A stretch of 64,000 nt of DNA from contig NZ_JBHRZT010000072.1 in the NCBI RefSeq assembly GCF_042649685.1, positions 1 through 64,000 on the forward strand. Direction: 5' to 3'. Within the stretch, counting starts at the first letter, position 1. Every line of letters begins with the position of its first letter. Under the pieces are notes generated by a model, which was not told the origin of the DNA, did no database searches, and saw only the letters and a program-made list of their open reading frames with translations. Below are positions 17,553 through 25,677 of this stretch, piece after piece. The stretch comes from Bacillus_BA songklensis (lineage in GTDB: Bacteria > Bacillota > Bacilli > Bacillales > Bacillaceae_H). Both the position numbers and the translations under genes were made by a program.

Positions 17553-18905
17553 ATGTTATTATTAATTGTTTTAGCCGCGATTATTGCACTATTATTGCTT
17601 ATAACGGTAGCTAAGTTAAATCCTTTTGTCTCACTGATTGTGACGGCAATCGGTGTTGGACTTGCAACAGGGATGCCGCTTGTATCGGATAATCCGACAG
17701 AGGTTCCCGGCATCATTGATTCAATTAAAACCGGTATGGGAAATACGTTAGGGTTCCTGGCTATTGTTTTAGCGCTTGGGACAATGCTTGGAAAAATGAT
17801 GGCCGAGTCAGGCGGAGCTGAACGGATTGCACAAACGCTGATTGCCCGTTTTGGAGAGAGAAATGTTCACTGGGCCATGATGTTTGTAGCATTTATTGTC
17901 GGTATACCCGTATTTTTCCAAGTGGGATTTGTTTTGTTAATTCCATTAGTATTTACGATTGCACGTCAAACAGGAGTTTCATTAGTAACGATCGGGGTTC
18001 CATTAGTAGCAGGACTTTCCGTTGTTCATGGACTTGTACCTCCGCATCCGGCTGCAATGGCTGCAGTTGGCATTTTTAAAGCGGATGTTGGATTAACGAT
18101 TCTTTATTCTATTATTGTAGGACTTCCAACGGCTATTCTTGCAGGTCCTGTTTATGGTAAATGGATTGGAAAGCGGATTCATAAAACAGTGCCAAAAGAA
18201 ATTGGCGAACAGCTTACAGAGAATAAAGATACAAAGGAACTTCCAGGCTTTTTCAATACAGTATTCACAGTGTTGGTGCCGGTAATTTTAATGCTGTCTG
18301 CTTCTATTGCAGAGTTAACCTTGCCTAAGGAAAGCACAGCGTTTGCCGCATTTAAATTTTTGGGAGATCCGGTAGTCGCACTTCTAATTGCAACCGTTTA
18401 CTCTTTCTTTAGTTTAGGATTTTTCCGCGGCTTAAACCGTGATACTGTTTTAAAGTTTTCGAATGATTGCTTGGCTCCAACCGCTACTATTCTTCTAGTG
18501 ATCGGAGCAGGCGGCGCATTTAACAGAGTGTTGCTTGATTCAGGCATCGGCGATTATATTGCTGAACTGGCAAAACAATCACATGTTTCACCAATCATAT
18601 TAGGCTGGGGGATTGCTGCAATGATTCGTGTTGCAACAGGTTCAGCAACCGTTTCGATGATGACAGCAGCAGGTATTGTTGCTCCGATTGCAGCAGTCGT
18701 ACCTGGTACGAACATCGAGCTTCTTGTTTTAGCAACAGGCGCTGGATCTCTTATTCTTTCTCACGTAAATGACTCAGGATTCTGGATGATTAAAGAATAC
18801 TTCGGAATGTCCGTAAAAGAAACATTACAAACATGGACCGTTTTAGAAACGATCATCTCTGTGGCAGCACTTGCATTTATCTTAGTTCTTGATTTATTTG
18901 TCTAA
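17553..18905 (+). CDS. gntP: Second gluconate permease (GntP family)
   Basis: 450-aa polytopic GntP-family proton symporter. Motifs parallel the first copy: GGAERIAQTLIARFG, GIPVFFQVGFVLLIPLVFTIARQ, HGLVPPHPAAMAAVGIFKADVG and SLILSHVNDSGFWMIKEYFG. The HPAAMA segment (HGLVPPHP) is the variant found in the main Bacillus gluconate permease, so this copy may be the principal importer. Strong RBS (AAGGAGG) before ATG. Transcribed alone, with its own promoter carrying the RpiR-type palindromes, and ended by a strong terminator. Confidence 0.92.
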   Translation: MLLLIVLAAIIALLLLITVAKLNPFVSLIVTAIGVGLATGMPLVSDNPTEVPGIIDSIKTGMGNTLGFLAIVLALGTMLGKMMAESGGAERIAQTLIARFGERNVHWAMMFVAFIVGIPVFFQVGFVLLIPLVFTIARQTGVSLVTIGVPLVAGLSVVHGLVPPHPAAMAAVGIFKADVGLTILYSIIVGLPTAILAGPVYGKWIGKRIHKTVPKEIGEQLTENKDTKELPGFFNTVFTVLVPVILMLSASIAELTLPKESTAFAAFKFLGDPVVALLIATVYSFFSLGFFRGLNRDTVLKFSNDCLAPTATILLVIGAGGAFNRVLLDSGIGDYIAELAKQSHVSPIILGWGIAAMIRVATGSATVSMMTAAGIVAPIAAVVPGTNIELLVLATGAGSLILSHVNDSGFWMIKEYFGMSVKETLQTWTVLETIISVAALAFILVLDLFV

Positions 18906-18927
18906 TGGCCCAAGATTTCTCTGAAAA

Positions 18928-18970
18928 AGAAAAGGGTGAGCTTCTACTGAAAGCAGGGGCTCACCCTTTT
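18928..18970 (+). terminator. Terminator after gntP2
   Basis: AAAGGGTGAGC (18931-18941) pairs with GCTCACCCTTT (18959-18969). A solo MITE end CTATATAAATCCACC begins at 18974. Confidence 0.85.
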
Positions 18971-19016
18971 ACGCTATATAAATCCACCTAAATCATTTGG
19001 TAAAGGACAATTTTTC

Positions 19017-19862
19017 TCACATTCGGGTTTCCGAGATAGCATTCCGGATTTTTTCAAGGGAGTTTTTTGCTTTTTCTTTATTTAAAATGGCGATATTTAC
19101 ATATAAAGCATCAATTAAGCTCAGCTGGCCGATTCTTGATGCTAATGCCTCGGATCGGTATTCCGTTTCTTCCGAAATTGTATAGAGGGCAACATCAACA
19201 TTTTGCCCGATTGGCGATTTTGGGAAACTTGTCATTCCAATCGTTTTCGCACCGTTCGCCTTGGCTGTTTTTAGAATACGGAGTGTATCCTTGTTTGTGC
19301 CGGAGTGGGAAATGACAACAGCAACATCATGTTCTGTTAATTGGGAAGCCGACATTAATTGAAAATGGGAATCGGAAAAAACAAAGGCTTTCATTCCTGC
19401 CCTTATAAACTTGTGATACGCATCCATGGCAATGACCGCTGACCCGCCGGTTCCGTAAAACTCTATTCTTTGCGCATGAAGGAGCAGCTCTACTGCTTTT
19501 TTTATAGAAGAGCTGTCTAAAATTTGCAATGTATTTTCTAATGTTCTGATATTGGATTTGAATATTTTTTCCGTCACGGTTTTTTCATTGTCTTGTTCGT
19601 TAATTTCTTCATGAATTTGCTGGATTGGAGTCATAATTTCCGAGGCAAGAGCAATTTTCATTGCCTGGTAGCCTTTAAATCCTATTCGCTTACAAAACCG
19701 GAAGACGGTCGCATCTGCCACATTTAAGTCCTCTGCCACTGTATTAATGGTACTGTGAATAATTCTCTCTGGATTTTCCAGAATATAATCCGCAATTTTT
19801 TTTTCTTTTTCACTCAGTCTTGCGTAATAGGAACGAATTTTCCCTAAACAGCTCGTCGTCAT
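19017..19862 (-). CDS. MurR/RpiR-family regulator 2
   Basis: 281-aa paralogue of regulator 1 with the same HTH (ATVFRFCKRIGFKGYQAMKIALASEIMTP) and SIS domain (RIEFYGTGGSAVIAMDAYHKF, VVISHSGTNKDTLRILKTAKANG). The SIS loop HSGTNKDT is closer to active sugar-phosphate-binding SIS domains than the DSGASAET of regulator 1, so effectors may differ. Divergent from the 6-phosphogluconate dehydrogenase gene, sharing a region with several GAAA-TTTC palindromes. SD AAGAAGGG precedes ATG. Confidence 0.85.
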   Translation of the reverse strand: MTTSCLGKIRSYYARLSEKEKKIADYILENPERIIHSTINTVAEDLNVADATVFRFCKRIGFKGYQAMKIALASEIMTPIQQIHEEINEQDNEKTVTEKIFKSNIRTLENTLQILDSSSIKKAVELLLHAQRIEFYGTGGSAVIAMDAYHKFIRAGMKAFVFSDSHFQLMSASQLTEHDVAVVISHSGTNKDTLRILKTAKANGAKTIGMTSFPKSPIGQNVDVALYTISEETEYRSEALASRIGQLSLIDALYVNIAILNKEKAKNSLEKIRNAISETRM

Positions 19863-19920
19863 AAGAAATTTCCCTTCTTATTTATATTAATAGAAAAAGT
19901 ATAGCATAAGTGATACGGAA

Positions 19921-20027
19921 GAAATAATTTTTCGTAAATAAATAATTAATAAAAAATTTTTTTCGGAATTCATTGTTATATAAAAAAATATTTCGTATAA
20001 TTCCTAATATAGCAGAAAAAATTTTTC
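19921..20027 (+). promoter_or_regulatory. Promoter and RpiR operators of gnd
   Basis: TTGTTA (19973-19978), 17-bp spacer, TATAAT (19996-20001). GAAAAAATTTTTC (20015-20027) lies just downstream of the -10, and GAAATAATTTTTC (19921-19933) upstream near the divergent regulator. Placement implies repression. Confidence 0.6.
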
Positions 20028-20044
20028 AGGGGTGCATCAGGGGA

Positions 20045-20137
20045 ATGCTTCATAATTTACACATCCAAACACGGGATGAACGCAGTTTTAAAGATATATT
20101 CTCTTTTCAAGATCGTTTTAGGAGGCAGCTAACATGA
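20045..20137 (+). CDS. Possible 30-aa leader peptide overlapping gnd
   Basis: ATG 20045 with AGGGGTG about 10 nt upstream opens a 30-codon frame (MLHNLHIQTRDERSF...) that stops at TGA 20135-20137, overlapping the gnd ATG as ATGA. The gnd SD lies inside it. It could couple translation or be chance; it may also be debris of an older gene. Confidence 0.35.
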   Translation: MLHNLHIQTRDERSFKDIFSFQDRFRRQLT

Positions 20138-21027
20138 AAATTGGATTAATCGGTTTAGGGAAAATGGGATTAAATTTAGGTCAAAATTTAATGGATCGGG
20201 ACCATAAAGTTGTGGCGTTCGATGTAAATCCCGCTGCAGTAGAAGAAATGAAAACATACGGAGGTGCAGGTGCATCCAGCCTGAAGGAGCTTGTTCAATC
20301 ACTGGAAACACCAAGAATTATTTGGATTATGGTTCCGCATCCCGTTGTTGATTCAGTCATTAGTGAAATCAGTCCTCTCCTGGACAACGGAGATATTGTC
20401 ATTGAAGCCGGCAATTCCCACTATAAAGAATCCATTCGCCGTTACAACGAGTTGAAGGAGCTCGGAGTAAGTTTTATGGATGCAGGTACTTCAGGCGGAA
20501 TGGAAGGTGCTCGCAACGGAGCTTGCTACATGGTGGGAGGCGATCCTGAAGCCTGGAAAATCGTCGAGCCCATTTTCCGCGATACCGCTGTCGAAAACGG
20601 ATGTTTATATGCAGGAAAAGCAGGAAGCGGCCATTTCTTAAAAATGGTTCATAACGGAATTGAATACGGAATGATGGCTGCGATTGGTGAGGGATTTGAA
20701 ATACTGGAGAAAAGTGAATTTGACTACGATTATGAAAAAGTGGCGAGAGTATGGAACAACGGGTCCGTCATTCGCTCATGGCTTATGGAATTGACAGAAC
20801 GCGCCTTTTCTAAAGATGCGAAACTGGATGAAATCAAAGGGAGTATGCATTCTTCCGGCGAAGGAAAATGGACAGTTGAAACAGCTTTAGATCTGCAAAC
20901 CGCTACTCCTGTCATCGCCATGTCCTTATTGATGCGTTATCGTTCATTAGAAAACGATACGTTTACAGGAAAAGTTGTCGCCGCTCTTCGCAACGAGTTT
21001 GGCGGACATGCTGTAGAAAAGAAATAA
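20134..21027 (+). CDS. gnd: 6-phosphogluconate dehydrogenase, decarboxylating (short YqeC type)
   Basis: 297-aa enzyme converting 6-phosphogluconate to ribulose 5-phosphate plus CO2, feeding gluconate into the pentose phosphate pathway. Motifs: nucleotide loop IGLIGLGKMGLNLGQNL, substrate loop DAGTSGGMEGARNGACYMVGG (shortened below family length), catalytic GSGHFLKMVHNGIEYGMM. The short length equals that of the YqeC/GndA class rather than the ~470-aa class. The second strand ends VVAFDVN, with Asp instead of the Asn-Arg pair of NADP enzymes, so NAD preference is inferred. AGGAGG lies 8 nt before ATG. Confidence 0.9.
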   Translation: MKIGLIGLGKMGLNLGQNLMDRDHKVVAFDVNPAAVEEMKTYGGAGASSLKELVQSLETPRIIWIMVPHPVVDSVISEISPLLDNGDIVIEAGNSHYKESIRRYNELKELGVSFMDAGTSGGMEGARNGACYMVGGDPEAWKIVEPIFRDTAVENGCLYAGKAGSGHFLKMVHNGIEYGMMAAIGEGFEILEKSEFDYDYEKVARVWNNGSVIRSWLMELTERAFSKDAKLDEIKGSMHSSGEGKWTVETALDLQTATPVIAMSLLMRYRSLENDTFTGKVVAALRNEFGGHAVEKK

Positions 21028-21235
21028 GAAAAACAATCTAAACATAGGCTGACTTCCCGTAACTTTAGCTGATTTACATTTGATAAAAAGGATGGGGAGT
21101 CCAGTAAAATAAAGGACAAAAAACTTCAAAAATTTCTTGCTTTTTACGCATTAATTTGATTCTCCATGGGAAGATACGCTAGTAGATATACGATTTGGAC
21201 ATTTCGTTTTCAGAAATGTGAAAGGAGAATGTGAC

Positions 21236-21505
21236 ATGGAAAGAATAGAAGTAGGCGAAATCTTTACCATTAGTGATGAAAATGATCAGGAGCAGGAAGT
21301 TGAAGTGTTGGGAACAGTGAATATTGAAGGAACAGAATATGCTGCTGTCGGCTTTGTAGAAGATCTTCAAAAAGAAACCGAGGAAGACATCGATATCTTC
21401 TTTTTGAAAGTCGATCATGAAGGTGATTTGTCATTTATTGAGAATGATGAGGAATTTGAAAAAGTATCCAATGCCTTTGATGAAATGATGAATGAGGAAG
21501 ACTAA
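21236..21505 (+). CDS. DUF1292 protein
   Basis: 89-aa very acidic protein of the DUF1292 family (YrzB type). Start ATG 21236 follows AAAGGAG; the longer frame upstream lacks support. Hallmarks are the N-terminal EVGEIFTISDENDQEQEVEVLG strands and the acidic tail FDEMMNEED. Function of the family is unknown; usually cytoplasmic housekeeping-adjacent in Firmicutes. Confidence 0.85.
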   Translation: MERIEVGEIFTISDENDQEQEVEVLGTVNIEGTEYAAVGFVEDLQKETEEDIDIFFLKVDHEGDLSFIENDEEFEKVSNAFDEMMNEED

Positions 21506-21575
21506 TATTGGTATGCGACCAATACCCATCCCCTATTAGGTTGTTCTGTTGAAAGAAGATGTGTTTAGGTGAAAG

Positions 21576-21609
21576 AAAATGCTGCGGTCTTACTAGCAGC
21601 ATTCTTTTT
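21576..21609 (+). terminator. Terminator after the DUF1292 gene
   Basis: AATGCTGC (21578-21585) pairs with GCAGCATT (21596-21603), then CTTTTT. Confidence 0.75.
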
Positions 21610-21790
21610 CATTTGTACCATGCTGACTCAGTATATCCTTAGTCTGATAGCTTTTTCTACATACCTAAATGGTAATTGGCAGTAAAATATTGACAAATAC
21701 CCGCGTCCCGAAGTACTGTTGTATCAGTCAGCGACACTTGCCGCTTTTATATAGATGACGAAATATCATATGGTAAGGAGTTGTTTCTTC

Positions 21791-23347
21791 GTGACCGCTA
21801 AAGAAAGCAGTCGGATGCCCTTAGTCATCGCAGCGATGGCTTTGGGGTTGTTTATGTCTTCTCTAGATAACACCATAGTATCTGCAAGCATTAACGAAGT
21901 CATTAAAGATATCGGTGGATTTGACAAAATGAGCTGGGTGTTTACAGCATACATGCTTGCAACAACCAGTACCATGCTAATTTTCGGTAAAATGAGCGAC
22001 CTGTTCGGCCGTAAGTTGTTTTATCTGATCGGGGTGGGCTTATTTTTGCTCGGTTCTTCCCTCTGCGGAACGGCTCATACGATCGAGCAGTTGATTGTGT
22101 ACCGAGTGATTCAAGGGGTAGGCTCTGGAGCACTATTCCCGATTTCGTTTACAATCATTTATTCTCTTTCCTCAGATCCTAAACAGGCTGCAAAGATGTC
22201 TGGGGTTTTTGCGGGTATTTTCGGGATTTCCTCGGTCTTAGGGCCACAAATCGGAACCTGGATCTCGGAAGCCTCTTGGCTTGGCTGGAGATGGTGCTTC
22301 TACGTCAATCTTCCATTTGGGATTTTATCATTCCTTGTCCTGATGTTCTCATTGAAAGAGTCTCGTTCGGAAACGAAACCTAAGGTCGATTATCTCGGTA
22401 CGTTTCTCTTGATTCTTTCTACCGTTTCCCTCCTGCTCGGCCTTGAATGGGGCGGAAAAGACTACCCGTGGGGTTCGACTGAAATTATCGGCTTGTTTAC
22501 GTTTGCAGGAGTGTGCATAGCAGCTTTCTTATTTGTCGAGTCAAAAGCCAAGGAGCCAGTTCTTCCTTTGGTGATTTTCAAGAACAAAACTGTATCCGGA
22601 ACAAGTTTTGTTGTGTTTTGCCAAGGTGTAATCATGTTCTCGGCGATTACGTATCTTCCTATTCTGTCTGTTGCAGTAATGGGGAATGCGAACTCAAACA
22701 GCGTACTAACTCCGGTGATGTTTCCGATTATGATTGGGGCCATTTTAGGCGGGTACATCTCTACTAAACTTTCATACAGGACGATAATGGCTTTTTCGAT
22801 GGCAATGGGAATATTTGCGGCTTATATGTTAAGCACAATGACCCATCACACAGATAAATATATCGTCACTTTCGTTATGGTTGTTCTTGGCTTGTTCGTG
22901 CTGGGGCCGATCATGAGTGTATCGCAAAATGCAATGGCTCAATCCGTAGATCCGAAATATATGGGAATTGCCTCTTCTGTTGTGGGCTTCTGGCGCAGTA
23001 TTGGGGGGGTAATGGGGGCAGCGATTACAGCAACGATCGTTAACGGCCATCTGAAGGACAAAATGACTGAATTTATTAAGGTTTCCCAGCTTCCTCATGA
23101 GCAAGCGGTTCAAATGGCGAAGCCCGAGGTCTTGATGCAGGCAAAAGACAAACTTCCTCCCGAAGCCGTAGAATTTATACGCAATGCACTGGAAACAGCG
23201 TTGCACAATGGATTTATGGTAGGCTTGATCGCCTGCGTATTGGGCCTTCTTGTTTCTCCATTCGTTGGAGCCCAGCGCTATCAAGCCCGCAAACCTGTAG
23301 AAAACAAAGACCCTCTTAAGGGGATGCAGTCAGAGCATTCTGTATAG
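21791..23347 (+). CDS. DHA2-family MFS drug exporter (EmrB/QacA)
   Basis: 518-aa proton antiporter with about 14 membrane segments. Signature LDNTIVSASI in TM1 (motif D1), GKMSDLFGRKLFYLIG (motif A), and VIQGVGSGALFPISFTII / GVFAGIFGISSVLGPQIG (motifs B and C) are present. GTG 21791 follows AAGGAG with 10-nt spacing; upstream starts lack an RBS. Expected to export cationic or amphipathic toxicants. No adjacent regulator is seen; monocistronic. Confidence 0.9.
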   Translation: MTAKESSRMPLVIAAMALGLFMSSLDNTIVSASINEVIKDIGGFDKMSWVFTAYMLATTSTMLIFGKMSDLFGRKLFYLIGVGLFLLGSSLCGTAHTIEQLIVYRVIQGVGSGALFPISFTIIYSLSSDPKQAAKMSGVFAGIFGISSVLGPQIGTWISEASWLGWRWCFYVNLPFGILSFLVLMFSLKESRSETKPKVDYLGTFLLILSTVSLLLGLEWGGKDYPWGSTEIIGLFTFAGVCIAAFLFVESKAKEPVLPLVIFKNKTVSGTSFVVFCQGVIMFSAITYLPILSVAVMGNANSNSVLTPVMFPIMIGAILGGYISTKLSYRTIMAFSMAMGIFAAYMLSTMTHHTDKYIVTFVMVVLGLFVLGPIMSVSQNAMAQSVDPKYMGIASSVVGFWRSIGGVMGAAITATIVNGHLKDKMTEFIKVSQLPHEQAVQMAKPEVLMQAKDKLPPEAVEFIRNALETALHNGFMVGLIACVLGLLVSPFVGAQRYQARKPVENKDPLKGMQSEHSV

Positions 23348-23442
23348 CAGGTAACTGACTAGAACAATGAAACAAAATTAAGAATAAGTTCATCTGCCGG
23401 TTTTGGTGAGTATTTTGTCGGGGGTGAAAATACAAAACAAGG

Positions 23443-25170
23443 CTAACGACCTAGTATGGCGGAACATACAGTATCATTAGCGGTTGTTTTACGATCTTTT
23501 TCTGCAATGCAATACGGAATTTCATAACCCTCTGCATGAAATCCAGAAATATTGGTCTGTGTGTTACTGGCTTTAAGTCCATATCTACCGTTTTCGCCCA
23601 AAGCCCTTACATGATTGATCTCAATGCTTTGTATGCCCGGACCTATATCGACAGCTTGCCGTGTTGATCGACAAATAGCGGCGTTGTGAATATGGATATT
23701 GTCAGCTCGCTGTTCACCGCCAAACACCTTAATATCAACGCCGGCTTTTTTAAAATTCTTTATCGTCACATTGTTCAGCACGACATTTCTCGCACGATAT
23801 TGAATCGCGATGACAGGATTTCCTTTATAGTCATAATCAGGATCACCAATCAATATAAAGTTGTTGATGACAACATTTTTATAGGCGGACACGACCAAAC
23901 CGCGGGGAGTGGACTCCTTATACAAATCCGAATAAACGGGTGCTATTGCGATAATCTTCGTCGCCTTAATATTATAAGCTGTTTTAGATTCGGGATCTGT
24001 ACTTTTGTGATGCCCGATATGGCGCAAGTTATAGGAGCGGTTATCATTCATGGAAAGATGTCCAATGATTTGAACGTTAGATGCCGCAGAAGAATTATGG
24101 TGTGCCTTTATTTCCACTCCGCCGAAGCATCTTGCGGTAGAGTTATGAACGAGCCAAACATTTCGGGAACCGTCATCAATTTCAATCCCGTTAGAGTTAG
24201 AAGCCCCCTTATGATGCGCTCTGCCGCTTGGGTCGCACATATGGGAATTTGAGATAAAGATATGGTCGCTATGATGAGTGGTAATGCCGTCATCGCCAAA
24301 GCCATAACCGTTTACGTTATCGAGCCATACGTACTTGCTCCCGCGGCGTGCACGATATCCGTCTCCAGAGTAATTGTAGAGGGTGGATGAAACATCAAAG
24401 CAATGAAGCCCCGGATTGATTCCTTCTACATCTTTAACCCAGCCAAATGAAACATGGGCGAAAGTTAAACAGCTGGAATGATTGCCCCATGTACTCGTTT
24501 TAGCTGCGTTACCGAGTCTTTCTACATTCCAGTCTAAACTCATCCCCTGTACAACAATATTACGATTTCCTCTCGAATGGTTGGCATTTGTCACAAGCCT
24601 TGTCCCTTTCGGAGCGTCATCATGAAGTTTGATCATTGTCACGCCTTTTCCTTCGCCGACTAAATATGTCCATGATGGGAGCCTGATCCCTTTTGTTATA
24701 AAGACTCCCGCCGGTACATGAACTTTTACCCGGCCGTTCCCGATCGCTTTCTTAAAGGCTTCGGTATTGTCCGTTTTGCCATCACCTACTGCACCGTAAT
24801 CTTGCACGTTTACTTCCCTATTAATCTTACTCAATAAATGGGTGTATTCTTTATCCAACAGCTCTTTCCATTCTGGATAAACATTTCCTTGCCCGTCGAC
24901 AGATGTATCGGATGGTTGGGTGTTATCATTTGCCGGGACAGCCAAAAGAAAGCGAGTAATTCTTTTCGGCAAATGTTTAAAAATAGAAAACATTGAAAGA
25001 GGCGGAAGCTGATTTTGTTGATCTGTATGGCCGGGATTATTCATGCTGCATTGAAGGAAAAGGCGGTCCGTTTCCTCGATCATATCGTTGATATCTTGTT
25101 CTTTGCCAACAATTTCCGATATCAATTTTGAATTCTTTCTTGGATCATGCTTCTTATCAAGATATAGCAT
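23443..25170 (-). CDS. Pectate-lyase-like right-handed beta-helix protein
   Basis: 575-aa protein. After a ~130-aa N-terminal region without signal peptide comes the Pectate_lyase_3/GH28-related start VNVQDYGAVGDGKTDNTEAFKKAI and then repetitive beta-helix rungs (NVQIIG, NVVINNFILIGD, NVVLNNVTIKNF, NIHIHN, SIEINHV). Similar to Bacillus YobO-like and tailspike-type proteins. Polysaccharide binding or lysis is inferred. ATG preceded by GAGGTG. Lack of a secretion signal is odd for a polysaccharide lyase; spore-surface or phage-derived origin is possible. Confidence 0.75.
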   Translation of the reverse strand: MLYLDKKHDPRKNSKLISEIVGKEQDINDMIEETDRLFLQCSMNNPGHTDQQNQLPPLSMFSIFKHLPKRITRFLLAVPANDNTQPSDTSVDGQGNVYPEWKELLDKEYTHLLSKINREVNVQDYGAVGDGKTDNTEAFKKAIGNGRVKVHVPAGVFITKGIRLPSWTYLVGEGKGVTMIKLHDDAPKGTRLVTNANHSRGNRNIVVQGMSLDWNVERLGNAAKTSTWGNHSSCLTFAHVSFGWVKDVEGINPGLHCFDVSSTLYNYSGDGYRARRGSKYVWLDNVNGYGFGDDGITTHHSDHIFISNSHMCDPSGRAHHKGASNSNGIEIDDGSRNVWLVHNSTARCFGGVEIKAHHNSSAASNVQIIGHLSMNDNRSYNLRHIGHHKSTDPESKTAYNIKATKIIAIAPVYSDLYKESTPRGLVVSAYKNVVINNFILIGDPDYDYKGNPVIAIQYRARNVVLNNVTIKNFKKAGVDIKVFGGEQRADNIHIHNAAICRSTRQAVDIGPGIQSIEINHVRALGENGRYGLKASNTQTNISGFHAEGYEIPYCIAEKDRKTTANDTVCSAILGR

Positions 25171-25361
25171 TTTTTCACCTCATTTTGAAAGCAAGGCAGT
25201 ACATTTTTGAGTATTATTCCCAGCTTGTGTTGTTCAAATGAAATAGGAGCCGGTTCCTTCTCCAACGGACGGGGAGCTTAGCTGAATAAGGCTTTCTGTT
25301 TATGCCCGAAATAAAAAATGCCATCATCCACTTTACATGCAAGAGAAAATGGGATTCCTTT

Positions 25362-25598
25362 TTATGAAGTGTGAATGATGAATTTTAAAATCAACAGTCC
25401 AATAAATACACCCGGAACCACAAATAATATTGGTAAAAACACTGGCCCCAATAACAACCCGAAAGAGGGCTTTCGTTTTTGTATTTTTAGTTTAGCATAG
25501 TTTTTTGTCCATGTTGTAGGAGATGGAAATCTAGCTGCTTCAAAATGTGTAGTATGTAAGCCATTAGTATTTACTACAATTACACCAGCAATAAACAT
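25362..25598 (-). CDS. Small single-span membrane protein
   Basis: 78-aa hypothetical. The C-terminal third (FGLLLGPVFLPILFVVPGVFIGLLILKFII) is a strongly hydrophobic stretch of one or two spans, with a basic KLKIQKRK before it. GGGAGAG lies before ATG. Divergent to the lytS gene. No family recognised. Confidence 0.5.
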   Translation of the reverse strand: MFIAGVIVVNTNGLHTTHFEAARFPSPTTWTKNYAKLKIQKRKPSFGLLLGPVFLPILFVVPGVFIGLLILKFIIHTS

Positions 25599-25677
25599 GA
25601 AGGACTCTCCCTTATTTGGTAAACTAGAAAGGAACTTATGAATTAGATAGTAAATGATTGTTAGAGAGGAACTTCAG

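Noticed and set aside
12888..21027. Gluconate genes as horizontally acquired island
   Set aside because: Gene content and codon character look like ordinary Bacillus metabolism; apart from a MITE there is no mobile gene.
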